This document shows, in pieces, positions 17,915 to 27,048 of a stretch of 64,000 nt of DNA. Under the pieces are notes generated by a model. It was not told the origin of the DNA. It ran no database searches and saw nothing but the letters and a program-made list of their open reading frames with translations. The stretch is from contig NZ_JACJRJ010000020.1 of the NCBI RefSeq assembly GCF_014697195.1, positions 34,635-98,634 on the forward strand. The letters are read 5' to 3'. Each line of letters begins with the position of its first letter. The first letter of the stretch is position 1. The stretch comes from Cylindrospermum sp. FACHB-282 (GTDB taxonomy: Bacteria; Cyanobacteriota; Cyanobacteriia; Cyanobacteriales; Nostocaceae). The position numbers and the translations under genes were made by a program.

Positions 17915-17935
17915 AAAATTCAAAATTCAAAATTA
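17915..17935 (-). repeat. Heptamer tandem repeat (AAAATTC) at the pgsA start
   Basis: Two AAAATTC units plus AAAATTA, immediately upstream of the pgsA start codon. The same heptamer, reverse-complemented (TTTTGAA), is repeated upstream of nirA at 38249-38276. Confidence 0.8.
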
Positions 17936-18049
17936 AGAAGTGTAAACTAACAAACAGCCAAACAAATATTCAAAATCTATGCAGATTAGCGTATCTGAGT
18001 CTGCCTACATGGGAAAATCTGTTTTCTGAAGCTCTCCTCAAACAATACT

Positions 18050-19486
18050 ATGACTCAACAACCAGATTCCCAATTCCGCATTGAACGCGATTCGATGGGC
18101 GATCGCCAAATTAAGAGTAGCGCTTATTATGGTATTCAAACCTTACGGGCGATGGAAAACTTCCCCATTAGTGGAATTAAGCCTTTACCCACCTACGTAG
18201 ACGCTTGTTTAATTATAAAAAAAGCCACCGCCATTGTTAACGGTGAACTAGGCTGCATTCCTGAAGATATCAGTCTGGCGATTGTTAAAGCCACTGAAGA
18301 AATACTTGCGGGTAAGTTGCGCGATCAGTTTGTTGTGGATGTTTATCAAGCTGGTGCGGGAACTTCTCACCACATGAATGTTAACGAAGTTTTGGCAAAT
18401 CGCGCTTTAGAAATTCTCGGCGAAGAAAAGGGGAATTACCAGCGGGTTAGCCCCAATGATCATGTTAACTACGGGCAGTCTACCAATGATGTGATTCCCA
18501 CAGCAATTCGCATTGGTGGTTTATTGGCCCTTTATCACACATTACACCCAGCTTTAGAAAAGGCGATCGCATCCCTAGAAGCAAAAGCCAGAGAATTTCA
18601 AGATATCGTCAAATCAGGCAGAACCCACCTCCAAGATGCCGTACCAGTGCGTTTGGGGGATAATTTTCAGGCTTGGGCGCAAATCCTCACAGAACACCAA
18701 AACCGCATTTATACCGCTTCTGGGGATTTAATGGTGTTGGGTTTGGGTGGAAGTGCCGCGGGCACAGGAATGAATACCCACCCCCTATATCGTGCCCGTG
18801 TAGTGGCAATTCTCTCCCAATTGCTGGATACTCCCCTAGAACCAGCACCCCACCTCATGGCAGCAATGCAAAGTATGGCCCCTTATGTGAATGTTTCCGG
18901 GGCTTTGCGGAACCTAGCACAGGATTTAGTCAAAATATCTCACGACTTGCGGTTAATGGATTCCGGGCCAAAAACGGGTTTTAAAGAAATTCAATTACCC
19001 CCAGTCCAACCTGGTTCTTCAATCATGCCAGGGAAATATAACCCGGTGATGGCAGAAATGACATCAATGGTATGTTTTCAGGTGATGGGCTACGATAATG
19101 CGATCGCCCTTGCTGCCCAAGCCGGACAACTAGAACTGAATGTCATGATGCCACTGATTGCCTATAACCTAATTCACAGCATCGAAATTCTCGGTAATAC
19201 TATCACGGCCCTCACACAGAGTTGCATACTTGGAATTACCGCCAACCGAGAACGCTGTTTAGCTTATGCCGAAGGTAGTTTAGCTTTAGTTACCGCCCTC
19301 AATCCCCACATCGGTTATCTTAACGCTGCGGCTGTAGCTAAAGAATCTTTAGAAACTGGCAAATCTCTACGGCAGATTGTTCTAGAACGGGGGCTAATGA
19401 ATGCAGCAGAATTAGCAACCGTGTTAAATTTAGAACAAATGAGCGGAATTTTACCCCTCATGTCAGAATCGGACAAACTGGACTAA
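18050..19486 (+). CDS. aspA: Aspartate ammonia-lyase
   Basis: Deaminates L-aspartate to fumarate plus ammonium, linking nitrogen pools to the TCA intermediates. 478 residues, normal for the fumarase/aspartase superfamily. SAYYGIQTLRAMENFPISG near the start favours aspartase over class II fumarase. GAGTSHHMNVNEVLANRA, SGRTHLQDAVP and the signature loop GSSIMPGKYNPVMAEM are present. One deviation: the loop is usually GSSIMPGKVNPV, here Tyr replaces Val. The DUF362 gene follows 73 bp later on the same strand. Confidence 0.92.
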   Translation: MTQQPDSQFRIERDSMGDRQIKSSAYYGIQTLRAMENFPISGIKPLPTYVDACLIIKKATAIVNGELGCIPEDISLAIVKATEEILAGKLRDQFVVDVYQAGAGTSHHMNVNEVLANRALEILGEEKGNYQRVSPNDHVNYGQSTNDVIPTAIRIGGLLALYHTLHPALEKAIASLEAKAREFQDIVKSGRTHLQDAVPVRLGDNFQAWAQILTEHQNRIYTASGDLMVLGLGGSAAGTGMNTHPLYRARVVAILSQLLDTPLEPAPHLMAAMQSMAPYVNVSGALRNLAQDLVKISHDLRLMDSGPKTGFKEIQLPPVQPGSSIMPGKYNPVMAEMTSMVCFQVMGYDNAIALAAQAGQLELNVMMPLIAYNLIHSIEILGNTITALTQSCILGITANRERCLAYAEGSLALVTALNPHIGYLNAAAVAKESLETGKSLRQIVLERGLMNAAELATVLNLEQMSGILPLMSESDKLD

Positions 19487-19559
19487 AAACAAAGTGAGAA
19501 AATAGGAAAAAGAAGCAATTCTTCTTGATTCTATTTTCACCAATCACAATTTAAAATCC

Positions 19560-20531
19560 ATGCAGACTCAAAAACCATCTGTCAGTCTCATCCGGGCTAC
19601 ATCTTATGAAAGAGAAGCTTTGCGAGAATCTTTAGAAATACTGCTGGAACCTTTAGGGGGAATTGGGGCTTTTGTGAAAAAAGGCGATCGCGTCTTACTC
19701 AAACCCAATCTGCTCACAGGCTCTCGTCCCACTAAAGAGTGTACCACCCGCCCCGAACTGGTTTATGCAATTGCTCAGATGGTAATTGAGGTGGGCGGTA
19801 AGCCATTTTTAGGAGATAGTCCCGCTTTTGGTAGCGCCAAAGGAGTCGCCACAGCCAATGGCTATCTGCCGATTTTAGAAGAACTCAATCTGCCAATTGT
19901 CGAGTTCCACGGCCAGCGTTACCAAACTATCAGCGACAATTTTAATCACCTCCTGCTGTGCAAAGAAGCGATAGAAGCAGATGTGGTTATTAACCTCCCC
20001 AAAGTTAAATCTCATATGCAACTAACCTTAACTCTGGGCGTGAAAAACCTCTTTGGTTGCGTCCCCGGTAAAATGAAAGCTTGGTGGCACATGGAAGCAG
20101 GGAAAGACGCCAACCGATTTGCAGAAATGTTAGTAGAAACTGCCAGAACAATTAACCCCAATTTAACTATTTTAGACGGGATTATTGGTCATGAAGGCAA
20201 CGGACCTAGTGGGGGTGAACCTCGTCAACTAGGCGTTTTGGCAGCAGCATCAAATGTATTTGCCTTAGATATGGCTATGCTGGAAATTCTCCAAGTCCCT
20301 CCGGCACAAGTTCCCACTGTTGCTGCTTCCCAAAAACTAGGAATTTGTCCAGAACTTGCTGACATTGAGTTTCCTAACTTATCCCCCGATTTACTACAAA
20401 TAGAAGATTGGCAGCTACCAGATCAGCTAATGCCCATTGATTTTGCCATGCCCCGCGTGATTAAGTCTACTTTTAAGCATCTCTATATCCGTTTCATTAA
20501 AGAACCAATGAGTACTTACAGTAAAGGTTAG
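19560..20531 (+). CDS. DUF362 domain protein
   Basis: 323 residues of the DUF362 family: GDRVLLKPNLLTG, TTRPELVYAIAQMV, LGDSPAFGSAKGV, VINLPKVKSHMQLTLTLGVKN and HEGNGPSGGEPRQLGVL, in the usual order. Family members often have a C-terminal ferredoxin-like [4Fe-4S] module; none is visible here, no CxxCxxC being present. Biochemical function is not established for this branch. Same strand and close behind aspA, so possibly cotranscribed. Confidence 0.85.
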   Translation: MQTQKPSVSLIRATSYEREALRESLEILLEPLGGIGAFVKKGDRVLLKPNLLTGSRPTKECTTRPELVYAIAQMVIEVGGKPFLGDSPAFGSAKGVATANGYLPILEELNLPIVEFHGQRYQTISDNFNHLLLCKEAIEADVVINLPKVKSHMQLTLTLGVKNLFGCVPGKMKAWWHMEAGKDANRFAEMLVETARTINPNLTILDGIIGHEGNGPSGGEPRQLGVLAAASNVFALDMAMLEILQVPPAQVPTVAASQKLGICPELADIEFPNLSPDLLQIEDWQLPDQLMPIDFAMPRVIKSTFKHLYIRFIKEPMSTYSKG

Positions 20532-20693
20532 TTGGGGTCGGGAATTTGCCAGGACACGGGAAAATTTAAATTTTGATAGTTTTCTCTAATTCTCGATTTC
20601 CTTTAGCTCAAGATCGTCGCCAGTGCCAAGGTTGCTACAACAATTTTAAAATTAGCAAATTAAACTGTAAGTACCCTCCGATTGCTTAACCAG

Positions 20694-20720
20694 GCCGCCC
20701 TCATCTAGTGGCGGTTTTTT
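20694..20720 (+). terminator. Rho-independent-like terminator
   Basis: CCGCC and GGCGG form a short GC stem around CTCATCTAGT, followed at once by TTTTTT (20715-20720). It is ~165 bp past the DUF362 stop, so it ends either that transcript or an unannotated small RNA in the gap. Confidence 0.6.
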
Positions 20721-21466
20721 CATCGCTTAATTTGTGTTCAATTCCTCATATTACAGTTTGGATTTCCCCAAAACTTAGTCTGGGCGATTTGACACTTTGG
20801 ACAAGGTTGCAGGTGGACTGATCTCTGACGAAAAGCCGCCACACCCGCAATTTAGAAATTATTAATCTACCTATATATAGATTGACAAAATTGGAGTAAT
20901 TGCACTTAGTTTTGCTAATTTAACTTCTACAATATTTTCTTGGTGCTATCACTGAATAAATGCGGCAAAACACGGTTCGATAAATATATTTATTCAGTAA
21001 TAATCTCCTGCTAAAAACATTATTACCCTCTGAACTTCCTGATTTTGGCATATTTTTATGTGTAATTACTGTTGAATAATTAACTACGCTCACGTTTTTA
21101 AGTATTATTTCGGTATATTTATTAGGTATTAACAATCCTATAACCAGGGCAAATGCTCTGCACAAAAGCATCTGGAAATGTTATACTCTAAGCATATTGC
21201 CCAAACAAACTTTGTTGATTAATCTGCAAACAGATGAAAAATGTCATTGATAAAGCTGTAGCTGTTAGCCATCTGTGAGATATCCATGACACAGTACAGT
21301 CAAATATCTAAAAATATTAGTCACCAAATACAGCATCAGATGTATACAGACTGCTTTGTAACAAAATCGTCATGTATGAAAATGCCATTATGACACTTGC
21401 AAAACTGGATGAAATACCTGAATGCTACATAGTTGACAGGCAAAAAATAGCTAAAATAGCATCAAA

Positions 21467-21484
21467 ACTCTCTCTTGAGAGAGT
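21467..21484. promoter_or_regulatory. Perfect 18-bp palindrome
   Basis: ACTCTCTCTTGAGAGAGT lies 35 bases upstream of the small membrane protein's ATG (21520). It could be an operator for a dimeric regulator or an RNA hairpin. Nothing further can be read from sequence. Confidence 0.45.
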
Positions 21485-21519
21485 AAACCTACAAGTGATT
21501 TGACGAATTGCAATTTTGT

Positions 21520-21708
21520 ATGAATTCAAATAGCCAGTCTGCCAATTCTCCCGACACATATTCCCATCGTTTGGCAGACGTTGTGGGAACTGCGATCGCT
21601 CTAGTAACCCTAATACTACCTGTATTTGTCATCGCCCACTATTCTTCACACAATGTTCAGAATAACCAGCAAACCCTAACCTACACCTTACCAAACAGTG
21701 AAGATTAG
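21520..21708 (+). CDS. Small single-span membrane protein
   Basis: 62 residues from ATG 21520; the frame extends to a TTG at 21508, which I do not favour. A polar N-terminus is followed by one clear transmembrane helix (VVGTAIALVTLILPVFVIAH) and a short polar tail. No family recognised. It carries a HIP1 octamer in its coding sequence and is followed by a strong bidirectional terminator at 21890, before ppa. Confidence 0.6.
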   Translation: MNSNSQSANSPDTYSHRLADVVGTAIALVTLILPVFVIAHYSSHNVQNNQQTLTYTLPNSED

Positions 21709-22154
21709 ACCAAACTAATGGAGCATTTTACCCGTTCAACCAGATCAGCAGCAGTCCCTCCTCCTAGGGCTGTTGGCCGTGGGAGGAATGGCACTAAATC
21801 TGTGTTGTTGGACTCCAGATTCAGTCATCTTGACTGACTAACATACTATCAAGTCTGAGGCCACTCTAGAATATATCTCATTTCTCATTAAAAAAAGCGT
21901 TGCGAGGAAACTTAGCAACGCTTTTTTTAGAGAACTATGGCTAAAAAAACCCGCGTTTCCCAAAAATTACCTATCCAGCAACCACTTTAAGTACACAGAA
22001 ACTCCAGATCGACAGCAAGGCGCGTCTTTTCTCATCTGTTTTCCCAAGGGAGCAAAGTGAATCTTTGGGAAGAGATCCCTTATTGCCCTAAAATTCTACA
22101 CGGGGAGCCAAACTGTGTGCTACCTTGATTCACTGTTAGTAGAGGAGTTTTGTT
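21709..22154. other. Intergenic region upstream of ppa
   Basis: Contains the bidirectional terminator. A short open frame around 21735-21840 (reading LLLGLLAVGGMALNL) has no start codon and is not called. The ppa promoter must lie between 21930 and 22154, but no convincing -10/-35 pair is evident. Confidence 0.4.
21890..21928. terminator. Strong hairpin terminator with A/T runs on both sides
   Basis: AAAAAAGCGTTGC (21891-21903) pairs with GCAACGCTTTTTTT (21915-21928) around GAGGAAACTTA. A-run and T-run flank the GC stem, so it can act in both directions. Confidence 0.85.
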
Positions 22155-22670
22155 GTGGATTTATCCCTTATTCCTGCCCAACCTAAACCGGGTATAGTCA
22201 ATGTCCTGATTGAAATTGCGGGCGGGAGTAAAAATAAATACGAATTTGATAAGGAATTGGGAGCTTTTGCCTTAGATAGGGTACTTTATTCCTCAGTACA
22301 GTATCCATATGACTATGGCTTTATACCTAATACCTTGGCTGATGATGGCGATCCACTGGATGGTATGGTACTAATTGATGAACCAACTTTTCCAGGTTGT
22401 GTGATTGCTGCACGACCAATTGGCTTTTTGGAGATGATTGATGGTGGCGATCGCGATGAAAAGATTCTTTGTGTTCCCGACAAAGATCCGCGCTACGCTC
22501 AAGTAAAATCCTTGAAAGACGTACCCCCCCACCGCTTGGAAGAAATTGCCGAATTTTTCCGCTCTTATAAAAATTTGGAAAAAAAGGTAACTCAAATTCT
22601 TGGTTGGCAGGATGTTGAGCAAGTCAGTCCCTTGGTAGAAAAGTCTATCCTAGCTTACACTCAAAAGTAA
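22155..22670 (+). CDS. ppa: Inorganic pyrophosphatase (soluble, family I)
   Basis: Hydrolyses pyrophosphate to two phosphates, pulling biosynthetic reactions forward. 171 residues from GTG 22155, preceded by AGAGGAG. Family I active-site signature: [11 protein letters not shown], then [12 protein letters not shown] with the metal-binding aspartates, followed by [16 protein letters not shown]. Length and blocks match bacterial Ppa. It stands upstream of panD on the same strand. Confidence 0.96.
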   Translation: MDLSLIPAQPKPGIVNVLIEIAGGSKNKYEFDKELGAFALDRVLYSSVQYPYDYGFIPNTLADDGDPLDGMVLIDEPTFPGCVIAARPIGFLEMIDGGDRDEKILCVPDKDPRYAQVKSLKDVPPHRLEEIAEFFRSYKNLEKKVTQILGWQDVEQVSPLVEKSILAYTQK

Positions 22671-22815
22671 TGGAACTTGGGTAATAGGTTATATTCAATT
22701 ACCTGTTACCCTTCTAAATTATCACCTAGCTAGAAAAACCAGACTTAAAAAATAGGCAGACACAACACCTTTGCTGATTGCGGATCACAAAAATTGCCAC
22801 ATCACCCGAAACGAA

Positions 22816-23199
22816 ATGGAACGCACTCTCCTTTTGGCAAAAATTCATAACTGCACCCTCACAGCGGCGAATCTCCACTACGTTGGCAGTATTAGTATTG
22901 ATGAAGTCCTCTTGGAAAAAGCTGGCATCTTACCCTATGAGCAGGTACAAGTAGTGAATAATTCCAATGGTGAGCGGTTTATTACTTACGCCATCCCGGC
23001 TCCCCCCAACTCAGGGGCGATTGAATTAAATGGAGCAGCAGCACGTCTAGGCATTACAGGCGATAGAGTGATTATAATGACTTACGGGCAGTTAAACTTA
23101 GAAGAGTTAAAAAATTACTCTCCTAGAGTTGTCATTGTGGATGAAAAAAACCGACTTTTAGAAGTTCGGCTCTACAATGATCTACTCAGTAAGCTCTAA
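22816..23199 (+). CDS. panD: Aspartate 1-decarboxylase
   Basis: Pyruvoyl enzyme making beta-alanine from aspartate for pantothenate and CoA. About 127 residues from ATG 22816 ([20 protein letters not shown]), the standard PanD start; the TTG at 22771 would add 15 atypical residues. The self-cleavage site is YVGSISID: the Gly-Ser bond breaks to give the pyruvoyl group. [20 protein letters not shown] and [12 protein letters not shown] follow as in the family. The MBL-fold gene starts 12 bases after its stop, so they are probably cotranscribed. Confidence 0.95.
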   Translation: MERTLLLAKIHNCTLTAANLHYVGSISIDEVLLEKAGILPYEQVQVVNNSNGERFITYAIPAPPNSGAIELNGAAARLGITGDRVIIMTYGQLNLEELKNYSPRVVIVDEKNRLLEVRLYNDLLSKL

Positions 23200-23210
23200 T
23201 TTCAGGAAAA

Positions 23211-24137
23211 ATGTCAAATTTTGAGCTGTCGGGTTCCCAAAGCTACGTAACTGAAAAGCTAACTCCTCTGCTAAGTAGCGCATCTGAAGAATTTATAGTG
23301 CAATTTTGGGGCGTGCGTGGTTTGATTGCCACTCCCAGCAGCGATACCAGCCGCTATGGTGGAAATACTGCTTGTGTAGAGATGTATGTAGCTGGGAAAC
23401 GCTTAATTTTTGATGGCGGTACGGGCTTACGCATCCTGGGCAAAACTTGGCAGCAAGTACAACAGCCACTAGAAGCCCATCTCTTTTTTACCAACTCTCA
23501 ATCAAATCGCATTCAAGGGTTTCCGTTTTTTGCCCCGGCATTTATGGCGGGAAATTACTTCCACATTTATGGAACAGCAGCCTCAAATAGTGCCTCGATT
23601 AAACAATGCTTGTGCGATCAGATGCTCCAGCCGCATTTTCCTTACCCTTTACAGGTAATGCAGTCTGAATTGAAGTTTTATAATTTGACTGCGGGTAATG
23701 AGGTGAGGCTAGATGATGTAACGATTACAACGGCATTAATTAATCAAACTCAGCGGTCAGTGGGCTATCGTGTATCTTGGCAGGACTATAGCGTTGCCTA
23801 CATAACTGATTTGTACAATCGTCTTGAGCAATGGGAGCGATCTGCTGAAAGCAGCAGCGCTTCGCTATCGCAGATTTTACCGCTGATTCAAGACGTTGAT
23901 TTGTTTATAGCTAACGCCACCTACACTCCTCCTACAGCTCATAACCATGAATCGGCTGATTTACTCTGGCAAACTGCGGTAGATTTGGCTGACAGGGCTG
24001 GTGTAAAAAGGTTAGTTATTACTCACCACCACCCAGATGATCATGATGATTTTCTTGACCATGTTCAATCTGAAGTTAAGTCTGCTTTTCCCAAAGCACT
24101 GCTAGCCCGTGAAGGTCTGATATTACCTGTTAAATAA
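23211..24137 (+). CDS. Metallo-beta-lactamase-fold protein lacking metal-binding residues
   Basis: 308 residues resembling cyanobacterial and proteobacterial MBL hydrolases (FWGVRG, DTSRYGGNTACVE, FDGGTGLRILG, IQGFPFFAPAF). The zinc motif HxHxDH should sit just before IQGFPFF; here residues 95-100 read N-S-Q-S-N-R, so all three His and the Asp are gone. The later NHP and DAMYT positions are also changed (NQT, NATYT), while TD and THHHPDDHDDFL remain. No frameshift or stop, so this is a maintained but probably non-catalytic paralogue, perhaps a binding or regulatory protein. AGGA five bases before ATG 23211. Its 3' end overlaps the convergent cnaT by 15 bases. Confidence 0.85.
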   Translation: MSNFELSGSQSYVTEKLTPLLSSASEEFIVQFWGVRGLIATPSSDTSRYGGNTACVEMYVAGKRLIFDGGTGLRILGKTWQQVQQPLEAHLFFTNSQSNRIQGFPFFAPAFMAGNYFHIYGTAASNSASIKQCLCDQMLQPHFPYPLQVMQSELKFYNLTAGNEVRLDDVTITTALINQTQRSVGYRVSWQDYSVAYITDLYNRLEQWERSAESSSASLSQILPLIQDVDLFIANATYTPPTAHNHESADLLWQTAVDLADRAGVKRLVITHHHPDDHDDFLDHVQSEVKSAFPKALLAREGLILPVK

Positions 24138-25205
24138 TGGAAATGCCGCTGTTGACACCGAATTTACTGCCAAGTTGAGTTCTTGGAGTTTGGCAGCTAC
24201 TGCACCGCTGGTGAATAATTCTGCTGCTTTGGCTATACCCTCGCCCATATCTGGAGAAATACCACTGCGCCACAGGTAAAACCCACCATTCCACAAGGCT
24301 GTTTCCATTAATTCTGTTGATTTGCCAGCCAATACCAACTGCATATCCGCTACTAGTTCTCCAGTACTACCAAGGGGTACATTTTTGGTAGTAAAGCCGT
24401 ATTCACGGGGGGCTAGGTGTAACCGTTCTAACTCTGGGGATGCCCCTGCTGAAGATGCCCCAATAATCGCCGTGCGATCGCGTGGTAAATCACAACTACC
24501 TTCTAATCCCTTCACTAAGGTAAATTTTGTGACTTGATGCAGCCCCAAAGCCGCCTGAAACATCGCTTCTGTAGGCGGATGGACAAACCCGGCAATAATA
24601 TGAGCATCCCCAGCATAAGGACACCAAATTAGCTCCATTGTTGCCAAGGGTGGACGCTTACCAAGTTGATCGCGGTACTCCCAAATAGTGTTATTTAAGG
24701 GAAAATGCCCTGGTGGATAAACAAAGCCGATTTTTGTTTGCTCAAATACTTGCTGGGTTTTTGCCAATGTCAAAGCAGTCCAATTGACTCCTAAACCCTG
24801 CCAAATCTCTATCAGGGGTAATCCATACTTTGTCGGTAAGCGATCGCCTCCGTGCATCACCACTGGTTGCCCAGCCGAGGCCAGTAATAATGCAGTAATC
24901 GGGCTAATTGGTGCGGTGCGTGTTCTGCCATCATAAGGAATACCTAAAACTATCACTGGTTGCGAAGCAGCGATGGGTTGCAGTTTTGGCCCTAGTTCGT
25001 TGTATGCATCTAACATTCCCGCTAACTCTTCCCCTGTGGGACGTTTGATCCGGTGAGCGATCAAAAACGCCCCGATTTGTGCTGGTGTCGCTTCACCCAG
25101 CAGCATCATTTTGGTAGCAGTAGCCGCTTCAGCACGGGTTAAATTTTCTGCTGTATGGTTTCCACTGCCTACTTTCTTGAGAAATTCCCTAAATACATTG
25201 CTCAT
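24123..25205 (-). CDS. cnaT: CnaT-like protein, anthranilate phosphoribosyltransferase family
   Basis: 360 residues with the TrpD-type fold: helical N-terminal domain (FREFLKKVGSG, LTRAEAATATKMMLLGEATPAQIGAFLIAHRIK) and a C-terminal alpha/beta part. The PRPP loop GTGGD of true TrpD is replaced by IPYDGRTRTAPISP, so it is not the tryptophan enzyme. In Anabaena PCC 7120 a gene of this description, cnaT, lies beside ntcB and is required for nirA operon expression; the same neighbour here supports the name. Substrate unknown. Downstream of ntcB on the same strand with ~310 bp between. Confidence 0.85.
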   Translation of the reverse strand: MSNVFREFLKKVGSGNHTAENLTRAEAATATKMMLLGEATPAQIGAFLIAHRIKRPTGEELAGMLDAYNELGPKLQPIAASQPVIVLGIPYDGRTRTAPISPITALLLASAGQPVVMHGGDRLPTKYGLPLIEIWQGLGVNWTALTLAKTQQVFEQTKIGFVYPPGHFPLNNTIWEYRDQLGKRPPLATMELIWCPYAGDAHIIAGFVHPPTEAMFQAALGLHQVTKFTLVKGLEGSCDLPRDRTAIIGASSAGASPELERLHLAPREYGFTTKNVPLGSTGELVADMQLVLAGKSTELMETALWNGGFYLWRSGISPDMGEGIAKAAELFTSGAVAAKLQELNLAVNSVSTAAFPLFNR

Positions 25206-25514
25206 AATTAGTCATTGGTCAAATGCCAATTAAATACATTCGTCCTGAATTTACCTGAATTTACCTGAATTTACCTAAATAACTAAACATCTAAAGTCCT
25301 GAATTTAACTCAACTATAGAATTTAATTGAGCTATAGACTTGGGAATACGATTGAAACTTGAAGCGCCATAAACCAAGGAAAAACTCAACAAAGGAGTAT
25401 TCTGATGAGTGATTTGATAATTACCCTAACACGGGCTTTATTGCCTGAAAACCTCTATTAGGACAAGGGTAGCGGTGCGTGCCTCCATGTATAGTGTATT
25501 TTGGCATGATCAAC
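25206..25514. other. cnaT upstream region with tandem decamers
   Basis: Contains three tandem copies of CTGAATTTAC (25245-25274). A tiny frame at 25404 (17 codons) has a good AAAGGAG ribosome site but no recognisable product. No GTA-N8-TAC site found here. Confidence 0.5.
25245..25274. repeat. Three tandem 10-bp units (CTGAATTTAC)
   Basis: Three exact copies directly head to tail, about 40 bp upstream of the cnaT start. One helical turn per unit is compatible with a protein-binding array, but slippage products also look like this. Confidence 0.75.
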
Positions 25515-26462
25515 TCAATAAGCTGATCGCTGCTGTTTAAGTTGCAGTGGGATATTTTCTTGCACTAGCTGCCAAAAGTGTTTGATGGGGGGAATCTGGA
25601 GACGGTCTTGAGTTGTTACCATTACTACCCGACGAGTCAAACTAGAACTGTCTGGTAAATTGCTATTGGTATTGCTGGCTAGAGGACGAATTGCCAAGCT
25701 GGGGTCACACCTTGCTTCTACTAATGCAGATTGGGGTAGCAAAGCTATTAGTTCTCCTTGACGTACCACTCCCCGAAAGGCATCTAGGGTGTTTAATTCT
25801 AAAGCTGCTTGGAGTACAGCGTCCATGCGCTCAAATCTATCTTGAATTAAGCGTTGCATTCCATAACCATCTTTAAAGACTACTTGCGGATAACGAATTA
25901 GTTCCGACCAAGGGATGCTTTCATATTGGGCTAGTGGATGATTGGCTGCACTTAAGACGAATATCGGTTCATCATAGAGGACTTCTACCACCATTTCTCT
26001 GCCGGTGGTTAAAAACCGATTATTCATCACGATTGCTAGATCCACCAACCCATCTTTGAGGACTTTGAGGGCGCGATCGCTTCCCAATGATGTTACCCGC
26101 AATTGGACATCTGGATAATCATGACAAAATTTTTGCAACACTGGGGGTAAATAAGAGCCACAAACCGAGTGAATTGCTGCAATACAAAGTTCTGGCTGCT
26201 TACCGGCGATTAAATCTGCTAATTCCTGTGTTGCACTCTCCCATTCAGTGCAAATTTTGCGGACACGGGGTAGTAATCTTTCACCTCCCAGTGTCAGCAA
26301 GCCATGGCTTGTTCTGTGAAATAGTTCTACTCCCAAATCTGCTTCCAATGCCTGAATTTGGCGACTGATGGTCGATTGGGTAACACCACATTGTCTCGCT
26401 GCATTTTGAAAACTGCCCGTTTGGGCGATCGCCAAAAAGGCTTGCAACTGCTCTAGCCGCAT
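25515..26462 (-). CDS. ntcB: LysR-family transcription regulator NtcB
   Basis: 315 residues. N-terminal winged helix-turn-helix (RLEQLQAFLAIAQTGSFQNAAR, with QSTISRQIQALEADLGVELFHR), then the LysR effector domain (ELCIAAIHSVCGSYLPPVL, DGLVDLAIVMNN, RGVVRQGELIALLPQSAL). The sequence and its place beside cnaT match NtcB, the nitrite-responsive activator of the nirA operon in cyanobacteria; CmpR/RbcR-type LysR proteins are the main alternative. Its own promoter carries a canonical NtcA site (26527-26540), fitting nitrogen control. Confidence 0.87.
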   Translation of the reverse strand: MRLEQLQAFLAIAQTGSFQNAARQCGVTQSTISRQIQALEADLGVELFHRTSHGLLTLGGERLLPRVRKICTEWESATQELADLIAGKQPELCIAAIHSVCGSYLPPVLQKFCHDYPDVQLRVTSLGSDRALKVLKDGLVDLAIVMNNRFLTTGREMVVEVLYDEPIFVLSAANHPLAQYESIPWSELIRYPQVVFKDGYGMQRLIQDRFERMDAVLQAALELNTLDAFRGVVRQGELIALLPQSALVEARCDPSLAIRPLASNTNSNLPDSSSLTRRVVMVTTQDRLQIPPIKHFWQLVQENIPLQLKQQRSAY

Positions 26463-26498
26463 TTTGATGTAGCCTGAATTACATTTATAGCTTGCATT

Positions 26499-26540
26499 AA
26501 CTTAACGGTTTTCGATTTCCAATTTAGTAGAGTTTGTTAC
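26499..26540 (-). promoter_or_regulatory. NtcA-type promoter of ntcB
   Basis: On the minus strand GTAACAAACTCTAC (26540-26527) fits GTA-N8-TAC, and 22 bases further downstream TAAGTT (26504-26499) fits the TAN3T -10 box. This spacing is the textbook class II NtcA-activated promoter. It lies ~40-80 bp upstream of the ntcB ATG. Confidence 0.82.
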
Positions 26541-26945
26541 AAGCGCTGTTTTGGTAAAGATTTGCGTCAAAATGAGGACTAGTGTACCACAGCAAATATA
26601 ACTAACCAGTGATATTCTACAACCCATACAACAAGGATTTTGTAAGTAGAAAGGCGTAAATAAACATAACTATTGTTTTGAAAACTTAACTAGTCTAAAA
26701 CCCTGTTTTATATTGGCTTTTACTTGATCTTAACTACAAATATTTGTGCCGATTTACTTAGAGGGCATAATTTTTGTCATTTGAAATGATATATCTATCT
26801 AAATATCTTCCTTAAGATACATGATAATGTGTCTCCAGTAACCTATCAACCTTCTAGTATTCAAGAGCAGGAAAAATATTGCAGTGTGTGGAAACAAATA
26901 TTCAGTTAAAAAAGGTTAAAAAGCTGTACAAGCCTTTTTTGCTCC

Positions 26946-26979
26946 TGCCTCCAGGAAGACGGCGGTTTTGCTGGAGGCA
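26946..26979 (+). terminator. Hairpin upstream of tpsB
   Basis: TGCCTCCAG (26946-26954) pairs exactly with CTGGAGGCA (26971-26979). It lies 70 bp before the tpsB ATG and is not followed by a T-run, so it may be a leader structure of the TPS transcript rather than a terminator. Confidence 0.45.
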
Positions 26980-27048
26980 ATTGTGATCACTGACTGGATA
27001 AAATTAATCTCAAAATTCAGCATTTTACAGTGACGTTGAGTGTCTAAT

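Larger units (their letters stand above)
20532..21519. other. Long intergenic region, ~990 bp
   Basis: No protein gene supported; the 83-codon minus-strand frame at 20920-21171 has no recognisable features. It contains the terminator at 20694-20720 and a perfect 18-bp palindrome at 21467-21484. A small RNA ending at the terminator is possible. Confidence 0.4.
26463..27048. other. Divergent control region between ntcB and tpsB
   Basis: Holds the ntcB NtcA promoter and, nearer tpsB, a 9-bp stem hairpin (26946-26979). The rest is AT-rich without recognisable genes. Confidence 0.5.

Noticed and set aside
21735..21840. Hydrophobic reading frame LLLGLLAVGGMALNL
   Set aside because: No start codon in frame and no link to the preceding gene without a frameshift.
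25245..25274. Possible CRISPR or iteron array
   Set aside because: Three 10-bp units directly adjoining with no spacers; too short for either.
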